DNA from: an uncultured Lachnospiraceae bacterium
GTDB lineage: Bacteria; Bacillota; Clostridia; Lachnospirales; Lachnospiraceae
DNA length: 64,000 nucleotides
Assembly (NCBI GenBank): GCA_947174505.1
Contig: CAMWJF010000011.1
Coordinates: forward strand, 22,059 to 86,058
Reading direction: 5' to 3'
Positions 25,868 through 34,842 of the stretch are shown here, in pieces. The first letter of the stretch is position 1, and every line of letters starts with the position of its first letter. The notes under the pieces were generated by a model that ran no database searches, was not told where the DNA came from, and was given only the letters and a program-made list of their open reading frames with translations. Position numbers and translations under genes: made by a program.

Positions 25868-27556
25868 ATGAATTATCTGAGCACATTGCAGGGTATGTCG
25901 TTGGAGCAGATCCAGGCAGTCATCGAAATCATGCAGATGTCTTCCGACGCTTATATGTTTATTCTGGATCTGACTGCGGATACTTATATGATGGCAGAGA
26001 AGGCGACGAAGCGGTTTCCCTTCCCCGCTACTGTGATTGAAAACTGTACGGATACTTTTAAAGATATCGTGTATCCTTCCGATTATGATATGCTGGCGGC
26101 GGAACTGGAAAAATGCCGTTCGGGGGAAAAGGACGGCCACGCGATGGAATACCGCTGGCTGGACCGCATGAACCGGGTGGTCTGGATCAGCTGTAAGGGA
26201 ACGGTGGTGACGGGCGCGGAGGGCCACCGACTCCTGATCGGCGCAGTCAGCGAGATGGGGGCCAGGGCGAAGGCCGACAATATAACCGGGCTTCGCAGGG
26301 AAGCGAGATTCCGGCTGAATATGGAATCGGCCCTGCGGGATAATCCGGCGTCCGTCCGCTATCTGATGCGCATCGGCATTGACAATTTTAAAGAGATCAA
26401 TGAGAAAGAGGGCGTGGAAGCGGGCGACGAGGTTTTGCGCGAGCTGGCGGACTGCATCATAAAAACAGTGGATGAGGGCGTGGATATTTACCGTCTGGTG
26501 GCCGATGAATTTATGATTGTCGATTCCGGAACGGGCGGGGGGAAGGAGCCGCGCGCCATCTACAGACAGATTCAGGAAACCATAGCCGCCATGGCTGAAA
26601 ATAAGGAATACAGCCGCTTTTATACCGTTTCCGGCGGTGTGCTGGAGGAAGATTTTTCAGGCAGAACCGTGGAGGAACTCATGCGGTTTACGGAGTTTGC
26701 CTTAAACGAGGCGAAACGCAACGGCAGAAACCAGATGATGGTGTTTGACAGGGCGGCCTATGACATATATCTGAAGAGACTCGATATCCGTAAATCGCTC
26801 AGACAGGATGTCAGCCATGATTTCCGGGGGTTTGAGGTGTATTACCAGCCCATTGTCTCGGCGGCTGACTATAAGCTGATCGGCGCGGAAGCGCTGCTGC
26901 GCTGGAAAAATGAAAAATACGGCAGCGTATCGCCGGCGGTTTTTGTTCCGATTCTGGAGGAGAGCGGCCTGATTATTCCGGTAGGGCAGCATGTGCTCTG
27001 GGAAGCGGCGAAAACGTGCAAGAAATGGAAGCAGTATGTACCCGGGTTTCATATCAATGTGAATCTGTCTTATGTGCAGCTTTATAAGAGCGACCTGATG
27101 CGGGATGTGGAACGGTGCATTCAGGAAGTGGGAATCGAGCCGGAAAGTCTGGTTCTGGAGCTTACGGAGAGCGGCTACATCGAGACGAGTGACAGGATCA
27201 AGGAACTGTTCAGGGATCTGAAATCGAGAAAGATTGATCTGGCGTTGGATGATTTTGGGACAGGCTATTCGAATATGCGGTATTTGAAGGAGATCGACGC
27301 CAAAACGGTGAAGATTGACAGAAGTTTTGTGGTACAGGCGCTTAGAAACGAATACGATTATAATATCATCAGCCACATCATTGATATGGTGCACAGTCTT
27401 GGGTCGGTGGTCTGCATGGAGGGAATCGAGGAGAAGGAAGAGCTTTCAAAAATGATGGCCACCAAGCCGGATATGATACAGGGCTATTATTTCGGGAAAC
27501 CCGCTCCGGCAGGGCAGTTTGAGAAGGAGTTTTTACAGCTTACAGATTCTCCCTGA
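25868..27556 (+). CDS. cyclic-di-GMP phosphodiesterase with degenerate GGDEF domain
   Basis: A soluble three-part signalling protein. A PAS-like N-terminal region covers about 1-130. A GGDEF-fold domain follows (NITGLRREARFRL...), whose active site reads Val-Ala-Asp-Glu-Phe at 211-215 instead of Gly-Gly-Asp-Glu-Phe, so cyclase activity is doubtful. An EAL domain begins with Glu341 in EALLRW and keeps INVNLS, LELTES, DDFGTGYS, KIDRSF, MEGIE and QGYYF. It should degrade c-di-GMP, perhaps with GTP bound by the dead GGDEF as regulator. There is no clear ribosome binding site, and the start may depend on coupling to the short upstream ORF. The 3' end overlaps the convergent LacI gene by 17 bp. Confidence 0.9.
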   Translation: MNYLSTLQGMSLEQIQAVIEIMQMSSDAYMFILDLTADTYMMAEKATKRFPFPATVIENCTDTFKDIVYPSDYDMLAAELEKCRSGEKDGHAMEYRWLDRMNRVVWISCKGTVVTGAEGHRLLIGAVSEMGARAKADNITGLRREARFRLNMESALRDNPASVRYLMRIGIDNFKEINEKEGVEAGDEVLRELADCIIKTVDEGVDIYRLVADEFMIVDSGTGGGKEPRAIYRQIQETIAAMAENKEYSRFYTVSGGVLEEDFSGRTVEELMRFTEFALNEAKRNGRNQMMVFDRAAYDIYLKRLDIRKSLRQDVSHDFRGFEVYYQPIVSAADYKLIGAEALLRWKNEKYGSVSPAVFVPILEESGLIIPVGQHVLWEAAKTCKKWKQYVPGFHINVNLSYVQLYKSDLMRDVERCIQEVGIEPESLVLELTESGYIETSDRIKELFRDLKSRKIDLALDDFGTGYSNMRYLKEIDAKTVKIDRSFVVQALRNEYDYNIISHIIDMVHSLGSVVCMEGIEEKEELSKMMATKPDMIQGYYFGKPAPAGQFEKEFLQLTDSP

Positions 27557-28556
27557 TTCGGATTTCCACATCCACATAATTGTTTTCCGAGGCAGGCATT
27601 TCTCCTGCGGCCAGACAGGCGAACAGGATTGCGAGGGGGAGAGAACCCTGCTGAAGGGGCTGTTGGCAGATAGTGGCTGCGATCAGTCCTTTTTCCATAT
27701 ATTCCCGGGTGGTGGGAACGAGATCGTTTGTTATGACAGTTATGTCATTTGTGCGCGCGCAAGTCTCGATGGCCTGACAGCCGCCGAACACGCCGCCTGC
27801 CGTAAAATAAAAGGCATTGATTTCCGGGTGATCCAGGAGAAGCTTTTTCGTCAGCTCGAAACTTACCTGATCGTCATCGTTGTTGTTGACGGTGTCCACA
27901 ATGCGGATGTGCGGGTATGGTGCGATGATATGTGCGAAGCCGGCGATACGCTCGGTGTGGCAGAGTATATTCTGCGAGCCGGAAACGATGCCCACACGCA
28001 CTTCCCCCTTCGCCATCAGGCGCATAAGGCCGCCGGCGGCTTCCCCGGAACGGTAAAAGTTACTGCCCACATAGGCCAGACGGCTGGCGTTTTCGATATC
28101 GGTATTTAAAGTCACGACAGGAATGCCCTGTTCGCAGAGGCTGTCGATTTTTTCGCGCACAGCGCAGTCATTGTAGGGGGAGATGGCAAGGCCGCCCACG
28201 CCTTCCGCAAGAAGCGCATCTATGGCGTCAAGCTGCTGCTGTAAGCTGTATTCTGTCTGCTTTATGAGAACGCTGCAGTTATAGCCGGCGAGTTCTTCCG
28301 CCTTTTCCCGCACGCCCTGTAGAACGTCTTCAAAGAAAGGGTTGCCGACGCCCAGCAGCACGACGCCCAGCTTCAGGTTTTTTTTCTGGGCGGCGAGGAC
28401 GATGCCCGCTTTGTTCGGCCTGTAGTCGAGAGCACGGACGATTTCCATGATTTTTTCTTCTGTCTGGGGATTGACGTCGCCGCGGTGATTTAAGACGCGG
28501 TCTACCGTGCCCCTTGATACGCCCGCGAGTGCGGCGATTTCTTTGATGGTTGCCAT
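27540..28556 (-). CDS. LacI-family transcriptional regulator
   Basis: The N-terminal helix-turn-helix (TIKEIAALAGVSRGTVDRVLN, about 3-23) and hinge are followed by a type I periplasmic-binding-like sensor domain (LKLGVVLLGVGNPFFEDVLQGV...). The domain order and spacing resemble the sugar-responsive RbsR and Mgl-type LacI members. It is transcribed away from the xylulokinase operon across a 252-bp gap that holds inverted TTCCACTT half-sites, so it most likely represses that operon and itself. The inducer is probably the pentose or its phosphate, which is inference. Confidence 0.92.
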   Translation of the reverse strand: MATIKEIAALAGVSRGTVDRVLNHRGDVNPQTEEKIMEIVRALDYRPNKAGIVLAAQKKNLKLGVVLLGVGNPFFEDVLQGVREKAEELAGYNCSVLIKQTEYSLQQQLDAIDALLAEGVGGLAISPYNDCAVREKIDSLCEQGIPVVTLNTDIENASRLAYVGSNFYRSGEAAGGLMRLMAKGEVRVGIVSGSQNILCHTERIAGFAHIIAPYPHIRIVDTVNNNDDDQVSFELTKKLLLDHPEINAFYFTAGGVFGGCQAIETCARTNDITVITNDLVPTTREYMEKGLIAATICQQPLQQGSLPLAILFACLAAGEMPASENNYVDVEIRIRENL

Positions 28557-28626
28557 GGCAGAGTTTCCTTTTCCTGATTCTGTCTCTGATAATTGTGCGG
28601 GGAACGCCGCGTTTTGGAAGGACTTC

Positions 28627-28682
28627 TTCCACTTCTCGCTTTAGCGTAGCATATCAAGTGGAAATAGACAATGCGTTCCACT
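28627..28682. promoter_or_regulatory. operator-like inverted repeats upstream of xylB
   Basis: TTCCACTT (28627-28634) and AAGTGGAA (28656-28663) form a perfect 8-bp inverted repeat. A third half-site, TTCCACT, is at 28676-28682. TAGACA (28665-28670) between them is a -35 candidate, with TATAAA at 28691 at a long 20-nt spacing. Placement between a LacI gene and its divergent operon supports an operator role. Confidence 0.5.
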
Positions 28683-28808
28683 GCATTTTGTATAAATTTA
28701 CGAAAAAAATATACGGTATTGCTTTTATGGGCAGGACAGCTTATCATGGAAACAGAAGGATCGTGCACGGGCACGGAAAATTTTAGGAGAAAGAATTGGA
28801 GGATTGAC

Positions 28809-30284
28809 ATGCTGTATATTGGGGTGGACTTAGGTACCAGCGCTGTGAAGCTCCTTTTGATGGAGGGGAACGGGAAAATCGTCAACATTGTATCGAAGGA
28901 GTATCCGTTGTATTTCCCGTATCCGGGGTGGTCTGAGCAGAAGCCGGAGGACTGGTATGCGCAGAGCATCGCGGGGATGAAGGAGCTGATCGCAGATGTG
29001 GACAAGAGCCAGATTGCAGGGATCAGTTTCGGCGGGCAGATGCACGGACTTGTGATTCTGGATGAGAAGGACGAGGTAATCCGTCCCGCAATTCTCTGGA
29101 ACGACGGAAGAACCACAGAGGAATGCGATTATTTGAATAACGAGATTGGAAAGGATAAGCTGTCCGCGTATACGGCGAACATTTCCTTCACGGGCTTTAC
29201 CGCGCCGAAGATTCTCTGGGTGAAGAACAAGGAGCCGGAGAACTTCGCAAGGATTAAGAAGATTATGCTCCCCAAGGACTACATTGCCTATAAGCTGACA
29301 GGGGTGCACTGCACGGACGTTTCCGATGCCTCCGGCATGCTCCTGTTTGATGTGAAGAACCGCTGCTGGTCAAAGGAAATGTGCGAGATCTGCGGCGTGA
29401 AGGAAGAGCAGCTCGCGAAGATTTACGAGAGTTACGAGACTGTGGGAACGGTGCTTCCCGAGATCGCGAAGGAGCTCGGCATTCCCGAAAATGTGAAGGT
29501 GGCGGCGGGCGGCGGCGACAACGCGGCGGCGGCTGTTGGCACAGGTACTGTGGGGGACGGCATGTGCAATATTTCCCTTGGCACCAGCGGCACGATTTTT
29601 ATTTCCTCCGACAAGTTCGGCGTGGATAAGTTTAACGCCCTTCATGCCTTTGCCCATGCGGACGGGCACTATCACCTGATGGGCTGTATGCTCAGCGCGG
29701 CCTCCTGCAACAAGTGGTGGATGGATGATATCATCGGCACGGAGAAATATGCGGACGAGCAGAAGGCGATCACCGACGATAAGCTGGGAGAAAACCATGT
29801 GTATTTCCTGCCCTATCTGATGGGTGAGCGTTCTCCCCATAACGATCCCGACGCGAGGGGCACTTTTATCGGCATGACTATGGACACCACGAGGGCGGAC
29901 ATGACCCAGGCGGTGCTGGAAGGCGTGGCCTTTGCGCTGAGGGATTCCCTGGAGGTGGCAAAGTCCCTCGGCATTCATATCGAGCGCACGAAAATCTGCG
30001 GCGGCGGCGCGAAAAGCCCGCTGTGGAAACGGATGATCGCCAACATTATGAACCTGAAAGTGGACGTGATCGAGAGCGAGGAAGGGCCTGCCATGGGCGG
30101 CGCGATGCTGGCGGCTGTTGCCTGCGGTGAGTACGGAAGCGTAGAGGACGCGGCGGCGAAGATCGTAAAGATTGTGGATACGGTGGAGCCGGAACCCGCG
30201 CTGGTTGAGAAATACGAGAAGAGATACCAGCAGTTTAAGCAGATTTATCCGACCTGTAAGGAGCTGTTTGGAAAATTAAAATAG
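28809..30284 (+). CDS. xylB: xylulokinase (FGGY carbohydrate kinase)
   Basis: Phosphorylates a ketopentose such as D-xylulose with ATP. YIGVDLGTSAVK is the N-terminal phosphate loop. SFGGQMHGLV and ILWNDGRTTEE are the xylulokinase substrate signatures. Asp237 in GGGDNAAAAVG is the catalytic base, and ICGGGAKSPLWKRM and GPAMGGAMLAA form the ATP site. The 491-residue length is right. The ATG at 28809 has GGAGG 7 nt upstream; longer readings lack a site and run into the operator. It is followed by DUF4867 and isomerase genes that probably share its transcript. The true sugar could be another ketopentose, since the partner isomerase is not XylA. Confidence 0.92.
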   Translation: MLYIGVDLGTSAVKLLLMEGNGKIVNIVSKEYPLYFPYPGWSEQKPEDWYAQSIAGMKELIADVDKSQIAGISFGGQMHGLVILDEKDEVIRPAILWNDGRTTEECDYLNNEIGKDKLSAYTANISFTGFTAPKILWVKNKEPENFARIKKIMLPKDYIAYKLTGVHCTDVSDASGMLLFDVKNRCWSKEMCEICGVKEEQLAKIYESYETVGTVLPEIAKELGIPENVKVAAGGGDNAAAAVGTGTVGDGMCNISLGTSGTIFISSDKFGVDKFNALHAFAHADGHYHLMGCMLSAASCNKWWMDDIIGTEKYADEQKAITDDKLGENHVYFLPYLMGERSPHNDPDARGTFIGMTMDTTRADMTQAVLEGVAFALRDSLEVAKSLGIHIERTKICGGGAKSPLWKRMIANIMNLKVDVIESEEGPAMGGAMLAAVACGEYGSVEDAAAKIVKIVDTVEPEPALVEKYEKRYQQFKQIYPTCKELFGKLK

Positions 30285-30322
30285 GATGCCGATCCTGCGT
30301 CGGGGAAAGGAGTGTGTTACAG

Positions 30323-30946
30323 ATGGAGATTAAAAAAGTGACAGATCCGTCATTTCGTAAGTATGGCCGGGTCGTGGAGGGAATTGATTTCACTGATCTG
30401 GTGGAGGCAATCAAAAAAGAGACGCCCCTGCCGGACGGAGTAGCCTATGAGCCTTCCATCAAAGCGTTGGAGGAGACGGCGGCAGCTAAGGCGCTACAGA
30501 GAAGAACCTACGGCGAACTGCCGATCGAGGTGGGCTACTGCAACGGCCACAACTATAAGTTAAACGCCATTGAGTACCACAGAAGCTCTGAGATCAATGT
30601 GGCGGCTACGGACGCGGTGCTGATTGTGGGAATGCAGCAGGATATCACCGATGATTTCAAGTATGAAACCGCAAAGATGGAGGCCTTTCTGGTGGAGGCA
30701 GGCACGGCGGTGGAGCTTTACGCAACCACCCTGCATTATGCGCCCTGCAGCGCGGACGAGGGCGGTTTCAAGGTAGGCATCGTGCTCCCGGCGGGAACGA
30801 ACTATCCGCTGAAAGAAAAGCACGAGGGCTGGGAGGATTCCCTGATCACGGCGCAGAACAAATGGCTGATCGGCCATGCGGAGGGCGGTCTCGACGCGGG
30901 CGCGCATATCGGACTTGTAGGAAAAAACTTAGATATCAGAGAATAG
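30323..30946 (+). CDS. DUF4867 family protein
   Basis: A 207-residue soluble protein that I recognise as DUF4867, a family known to me only by its link to sugar isomerase and kinase genes. It has beta-rich, cupin-like segments (PIEVGYCNGHNYKLNAIEYH, VELYATTLHYAPC, KVGIVLPAGTN). Conserved His, Glu and Cys (EYHRSSE, HYAPC) might bind a metal or sugar. The ATG at 30323 is chosen, with AAAGGAG 10 nt upstream; a GTG at 30314 is too close to that site. It lies between the kinase and isomerase genes. Sugar epimerase or mutarotase activity would fit the context but is a guess. Confidence 0.8.
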   Translation: MEIKKVTDPSFRKYGRVVEGIDFTDLVEAIKKETPLPDGVAYEPSIKALEETAAAKALQRRTYGELPIEVGYCNGHNYKLNAIEYHRSSEINVAATDAVLIVGMQQDITDDFKYETAKMEAFLVEAGTAVELYATTLHYAPCSADEGGFKVGIVLPAGTNYPLKEKHEGWEDSLITAQNKWLIGHAEGGLDAGAHIGLVGKNLDIRE

Positions 30947-30957
30947 AGAGAAAAGCA

Positions 30958-30984
30958 GGAGAATGCCATGAAGCGGCATTATCC
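30958..30984. repeat. GGAGAATGCC hairpin
   Basis: GGAGAATGCC with GGCATTATCC, one mismatch, 7-nt loop, in the gap before the isomerase gene. Related hairpins with the same GAGAATGC arm occur at 38608-38626 and 56353-56378. Confidence 0.5.
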
Positions 30985-31041
30985 GCAAAATGTATAATCA
31001 TATAAACAAACCGGCAGAACCGGTTAAAGGAGGGTATAAAA

Positions 31042-32526
31042 ATGAATAATTTACCGAAAGTAAAAATTGGTATCGTGGCAGTAAGCCGTGACTGCTTCCC
31101 GTCATCTCTGGCGATCAACAGAAGAAAAGCGCTGGTGGAGGCTTACGCGAAGAAGTATGACGCGGCGGACATTTATGAGTGTCCTGTCTGCATCATTGAG
31201 AGCGAAATCGACATGGTGAACGCTTTGAAGGACGTTAAGGACAACGGCTGTAACGCGCTCTGCGTATACCTTGGCAACTTCGGCCCGGAGATATCCGAGA
31301 CCCTGCTTGCAAAGCACTTTGAAGGCCCGAAGATGTTCGTGGCTGCGGCTGAGGAGTCACAGGGTGATCTGATTCAGGGCCGCGGTGACGCTTACTGCGG
31401 TATGCTCAATGCCAGCTACAACTTAAAGCTCAGAAATGTAAAGGCTTATATTCCTGAGTATCCTGTTGGAGATGCTGAGGACTGTGCGGACATGATCCAT
31501 GAGTTTATTCCGATTGCCCGTGCGGTTGCGGCGCTTTCCAGCCTGAAGATTATATCTTTCGGTCCCAGACCGCTCAATTTCCTGGCTTGTAACGCACCCA
31601 TCAAACAGCTTTACAATCTGGGCGTGGAGATCGAGGAGAACTCAGAGCTGGATCTGTTTGAGGCATTTAACAAGCATGAGGGAGATCCCCGTATTGCCGA
31701 TGTGGTGAAGGATATGGAGGCGGAGCTTGGCGACGGCAACAACAAGCCGACCATCCTGCCCAAGCTGGCGCAGTATGAGCTGACCCTGCTTGACTGGATC
31801 GAGGAGCACAAGGGGTATCGTGAGTATGTGGCGATCGCAGGAAAATGCTGGCCCGCATTCCAGACCCAGTTCGGCTTTGTTCCCTGCTATGTGAACAGCC
31901 GTCTGACGGGCAGAGGCATTCCGGTATCCTGTGAGGTGGATATCTACGGCTGCTTAAGCGAGTTCATCGGCGAGGCTGTCAGCGACGATATCGTAACCCT
32001 GCTCGACATCAACAACTCCGTACCGAAGGATATGTACAAGGAGTCCATCGAGGGCAAATTCGACTACAAGTTTACCGATACTTTCATGGGCTTCCACTGC
32101 GGCAACACCTGCTCCAAGAAGCTGTCCAAGTGCAGCATGGAGTACCAGATGATCATGGCAAGATCCCTGCCTGAGGAGGTGACGCAGGGTACGCTTGAGG
32201 GCGATATCGTTCCCGGCAACATCACCTTCTACCGTCTGCAGAGCACGGCGGACAATATCCTGCGCGCGTATGTGGCAGAGGGCGAGGTTCTTCCTGTGGC
32301 GACCAAGTCCTTCGGCGGCATCGGCGTATTCGCTATCCCTGAGATGGGCAGATTCTACCGTCATGTGCTGATTGAGAAGAATTACCCGCATCACGGCGCG
32401 GTTGCATTCGGCCACTTTGGCAAGGCGCTGTTTGAGGTATTCAAGTATATCGGTGTGGATGTGAGCGAGATCGGCTACAATCAGCCGAAGAGTCTGCCTT
32501 ATCCGACCGAGAATCCTTTCGCGTAA
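31042..32526 (+). CDS. L-fucose/L-arabinose isomerase family protein
   Basis: A 494-residue aldose-ketose isomerase-like protein. The fold and metal-site pattern of the FucI/AraA superfamily are suggested by SCEVDIYG (Glu298, Asp300), the later GFHCGNTC (His352) and the terminal HH of YPHHGAVAFGHFG. It is much shorter than classical FucI (about 590) and different from AraA, matching the Firmicutes FucI-like group. AAAGGAGG precedes the start. As the third gene after xylB and DUF4867 it should make the ketose that the kinase phosphorylates. There is no aldolase or transporter here, and the sugar is unknown. Confidence 0.85.
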   Translation: MNNLPKVKIGIVAVSRDCFPSSLAINRRKALVEAYAKKYDAADIYECPVCIIESEIDMVNALKDVKDNGCNALCVYLGNFGPEISETLLAKHFEGPKMFVAAAEESQGDLIQGRGDAYCGMLNASYNLKLRNVKAYIPEYPVGDAEDCADMIHEFIPIARAVAALSSLKIISFGPRPLNFLACNAPIKQLYNLGVEIEENSELDLFEAFNKHEGDPRIADVVKDMEAELGDGNNKPTILPKLAQYELTLLDWIEEHKGYREYVAIAGKCWPAFQTQFGFVPCYVNSRLTGRGIPVSCEVDIYGCLSEFIGEAVSDDIVTLLDINNSVPKDMYKESIEGKFDYKFTDTFMGFHCGNTCSKKLSKCSMEYQMIMARSLPEEVTQGTLEGDIVPGNITFYRLQSTADNILRAYVAEGEVLPVATKSFGGIGVFAIPEMGRFYRHVLIEKNYPHHGAVAFGHFGKALFEVFKYIGVDVSEIGYNQPKSLPYPTENPFA

Positions 32527-32566
32527 GAAGGAAACAGTATCAGAAACGGCATTGGAAATATGTTTA

Positions 32567-32598
32567 GAGACGGCATAGCTTGCGGGCTATGCCGTTTC
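32567..32598 (+). terminator. hairpin after the sugar isomerase operon
   Basis: GAGACGGCATAGC pairs with GCTATGCCGTTTC over 13 bp (one G-U), loop of 6 nt. Only TTTC follows, so it is a weak terminator by sequence. Confidence 0.55.
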
Positions 32599-32631
32599 GT
32601 GGTATCGTGTGGGAAATGCATGGGGGATGTT

Positions 32632-33282
32632 ATGGTGGATATTTTAGTAGTGGAAGATGACGACTCGCTGTCGTTGGGGCTTACCTATGCTCTGGAAAAA
32701 GAAGGATACCGTGTGACACATTGTAAAAAGATTGCGGATGCACGCGCAAAAGCAGCTGCACAGCACTTTGACCTTGCGCTTCTCGACATGCAGCTGCCCG
32801 ATGGTCTCGGCAAAGAGGCTGCTTTTGATTTGCAGTCCCGGCATACGCCAGTTATTTATTTAACCGTTGTGGATGATGAGGATGAGATTGTGAGGTCGTT
32901 TCATGACGGCGCCGCCGATTACGTCACCAAGCCGTTTCGTATGCGGGAGCTTCTGGCGCGGATAAAAAAAGCGCTCCATGAAAAGGAAAGCAGTGAAATC
33001 CTGAAGCTTGGAGAAGTTTTGATTGACGTCAAAGAGGGAAAAGTTTTTGTCAAAGAACAGGAGATTATTTTGACCGCCTTAGAGTACCGCCTGCTGCTGA
33101 TTTTTGCGCAGAACCGGTCCATTCTTCTCAAGAGGGAGCAGATTCTGGAACGGATCTGGGATATCAGCGGTAACTTTGTCGAAGATAACACGCTGACCGT
33201 ATATGTCAAACGTCTACGTGGAAAATTGGGGAATGCGCTCCCTATTACAACAGTCAGGGGGATAGGGTATCGTGTGGATTAG
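32632..33282 (+). CDS. OmpR-family response regulator
   Basis: The receiver domain has acidic residues VVEDDD, phosphoacceptor Asp52 (LLDMQLPDG), Thr in YLTVVDD and Lys in YVTKPFR. A winged-helix DNA-binding domain follows, with EYRLLLIFAQN and the terminal TLTVYVKRLRGKLG...VRGIGYRV. ATG 32632 is supported by GGGGGAT 5 nt upstream; the frame runs further up without a site. The kinase gene starts inside its last codons (11-bp overlap). It most likely controls the ABC exporter genes just downstream, as in BceRS- and VanRS-like systems of Firmicutes. Confidence 0.93.
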   Translation: MVDILVVEDDDSLSLGLTYALEKEGYRVTHCKKIADARAKAAAQHFDLALLDMQLPDGLGKEAAFDLQSRHTPVIYLTVVDDEDEIVRSFHDGAADYVTKPFRMRELLARIKKALHEKESSEILKLGEVLIDVKEGKVFVKEQEIILTALEYRLLLIFAQNRSILLKREQILERIWDISGNFVEDNTLTVYVKRLRGKLGNALPITTVRGIGYRVD

Positions 33283-34096
33283 TAAAAAAGAAATACAGTC
33301 GCTTTCCGACGGAATCCGTATGGCGCTTGACGGGCGGTGCTTTGATCCGCGCGATCACAAAGAAGGCGCGCTCAGCATTTTAAAAAATGATATTTATACC
33401 TTAACACATGCCGAACAGGAGAGGAGAAAGGTATTAACAGAAGAAAAAGAACATCTGGCGGATGTGTTATCGGATATTTCCCATCAGTTAAAAACGCCTA
33501 TCTCGTCTATCCTTTTGATGACGGAATTGATGACCGACGCGCCGGAAGCGGAAAAACAGAAATTTTTGTTCAACATGAAAAAGGAAGTCCGTCATATGGA
33601 GTGGCTGGTCACCGCGCTTTTAAAGACGGCGAAGCTGGACTCTTCCACGGCGCATTTTAAGCAGGAAGAAATAGCGGTCAGCGGCCTGCTTGGAGAGGCG
33701 CTTAAGTCTGTAGAGATTATTCTGGATATCAGGAATCAGAGCGTGCGGCTGAAGGGTGACCTGTCCTTGACCTGCGATAAGAAGTGGACGGCGGAAGCGC
33801 TTATTAATCTTTTGAAAAATGCTTCGGAATGTTCTGCGGAAAACAGTGAGATTGTGGTAGACTGCGGCAGGAATCCGCTCTATGACTGGATAGCGGTCAC
33901 GGATACGGGAGAGGGCCTTAAGAAGGAGCAGATTGCGAAGCTGTTTCGCAGATTTGAAAGTTCGCAGAAAGAAAACGGCTACGGAATCGGACTGCCGCTG
34001 GCGCTTTCCATCATGCGTGGGCAAAACGGGGATATCGAGGTTTCACCGGGCGGGAAAGGAAACGGCGCGACATTTTTTATGAAATTTTATAAATAG
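33272..34096 (+). CDS. sensor histidine kinase without membrane segments
   Basis: A 274-residue kinase whose first 45 residues contain no membrane helix. The dimerisation and phosphoacceptor helix has His71 (SDISHQLKTPISS). The ATPase domain shows the N box LINLLKNAS, G1 DTGEGL, F box LFRRFE and G2 GYGIGLPLAL. The GTG start overlaps the regulator gene. A soluble kinase next to an FtsX-type exporter suggests that the transporter itself senses the signal and hands it on, as known for Bce modules, though BceS does have membrane helices. The signal is unknown. Confidence 0.9.
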   Translation: MWISKKEIQSLSDGIRMALDGRCFDPRDHKEGALSILKNDIYTLTHAEQERRKVLTEEKEHLADVLSDISHQLKTPISSILLMTELMTDAPEAEKQKFLFNMKKEVRHMEWLVTALLKTAKLDSSTAHFKQEEIAVSGLLGEALKSVEIILDIRNQSVRLKGDLSLTCDKKWTAEALINLLKNASECSAENSEIVVDCGRNPLYDWIAVTDTGEGLKKEQIAKLFRRFESSQKENGYGIGLPLALSIMRGQNGDIEVSPGGKGNGATFFMKFYK

Positions 34097-34110
34097 TCAT
34101 CTGAGAGTCA

Positions 34111-34152
34111 CTTTTCTTATTTATTCTATTGGATAAGATAAGAAAAGGGAGG
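34111..34152 (+). promoter_or_regulatory. hairpin masking the ribosome binding site of the ABC ATPase gene
   Basis: CTTTTCTTAT (34111-34120) pairs perfectly with ATAAGAAAAG (34138-34147). The right arm runs into the AAAAGGGAGG ribosome binding site. A competing CTTAT/ATAAG pairing exists inside the loop. Confidence 0.4.
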
Positions 34153-34158
34153 TATCGT

Positions 34159-34842
34159 ATGGAAGTCTTGGAAGTAAAGGAGCTGACGAAAATATACGGA
34201 AGCGGCGATAATCAGGTGACAGCTTTGGACCACGTCAGTTTTCGGGTAAAAAAGGGCGAGTTTGTCGCCATTGTAGGCGCGTCGGGTTCCGGGAAATCGA
34301 CGCTTATGAACTTGATGGGAGGCATCGACCGTCCCACATCGGGAAGTGTTGTCGTTGACGGCGAGCCGATTTTTGAGATGAGCGAAAGCGCGCTGGCGAT
34401 TTTTAGACGCAGGAATATCGGTATCGTCTATCAGTTCTATAATTTGATTCCGAATCTGACCGTGGACGAAAATATCATGCTGCCCTGTCTGCTGGATAAC
34501 CGAAAGCCGGATGCGCAGAAATTAGCAAAGATCGTGGAAATGTTAGGATTATCCCACCGCAGGAATCATCTTCCGGGGGAGCTCTCCGGCGGGCAGCAGC
34601 AAAGGGTGTCCGTAGGCAGGGCGCTTATTAACGACCCGGCTTTTATTTTGGCTGACGAGCCTACGGGAAATCTGGACAGCAAGGCGGGCAGAGAGATCAT
34701 GGAGTTTCTTACGGCAGCCAACCGCAAAGAAAATCAGACGCTGATCCTGATTACGCATGACGAAAGGATCGCCCTACAGGCAGACAGGATCCTGACCATC
34801 AGCGACGGAAAGATCATCAGAGATGAGGTGATGCGCGTATGA
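34159..34842 (+). CDS. ABC transporter ATP-binding protein (MacB/BceA type)
   Basis: The ATPase of a peptide or drug exporter. Walker A GASGSGKS at 40-47, Q-loop [14 protein letters not shown], signature [15 protein letters not shown], Walker [13 protein letters not shown] and switch His in [11 protein letters not shown]. The 227-residue length is that of the LolD/BceA/MacB group, which pairs with FtsX permeases. The ATG at 34159 has GGGAGG 6 nt upstream. The stop overlaps the permease start (ATGA). The operon order regulator, kinase, ATPase, permease points to antimicrobial peptide resistance, by analogy. Confidence 0.93.
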   Translation: MEVLEVKELTKIYGSGDNQVTALDHVSFRVKKGEFVAIVGASGSGKSTLMNLMGGIDRPTSGSVVVDGEPIFEMSESALAIFRRRNIGIVYQFYNLIPNLTVDENIMLPCLLDNRKPDAQKLAKIVEMLGLSHRRNHLPGELSGGQQQRVSVGRALINDPAFILADEPTGNLDSKAGREIMEFLTAANRKENQTLILITHDERIALQADRILTISDGKIIRDEVMRV

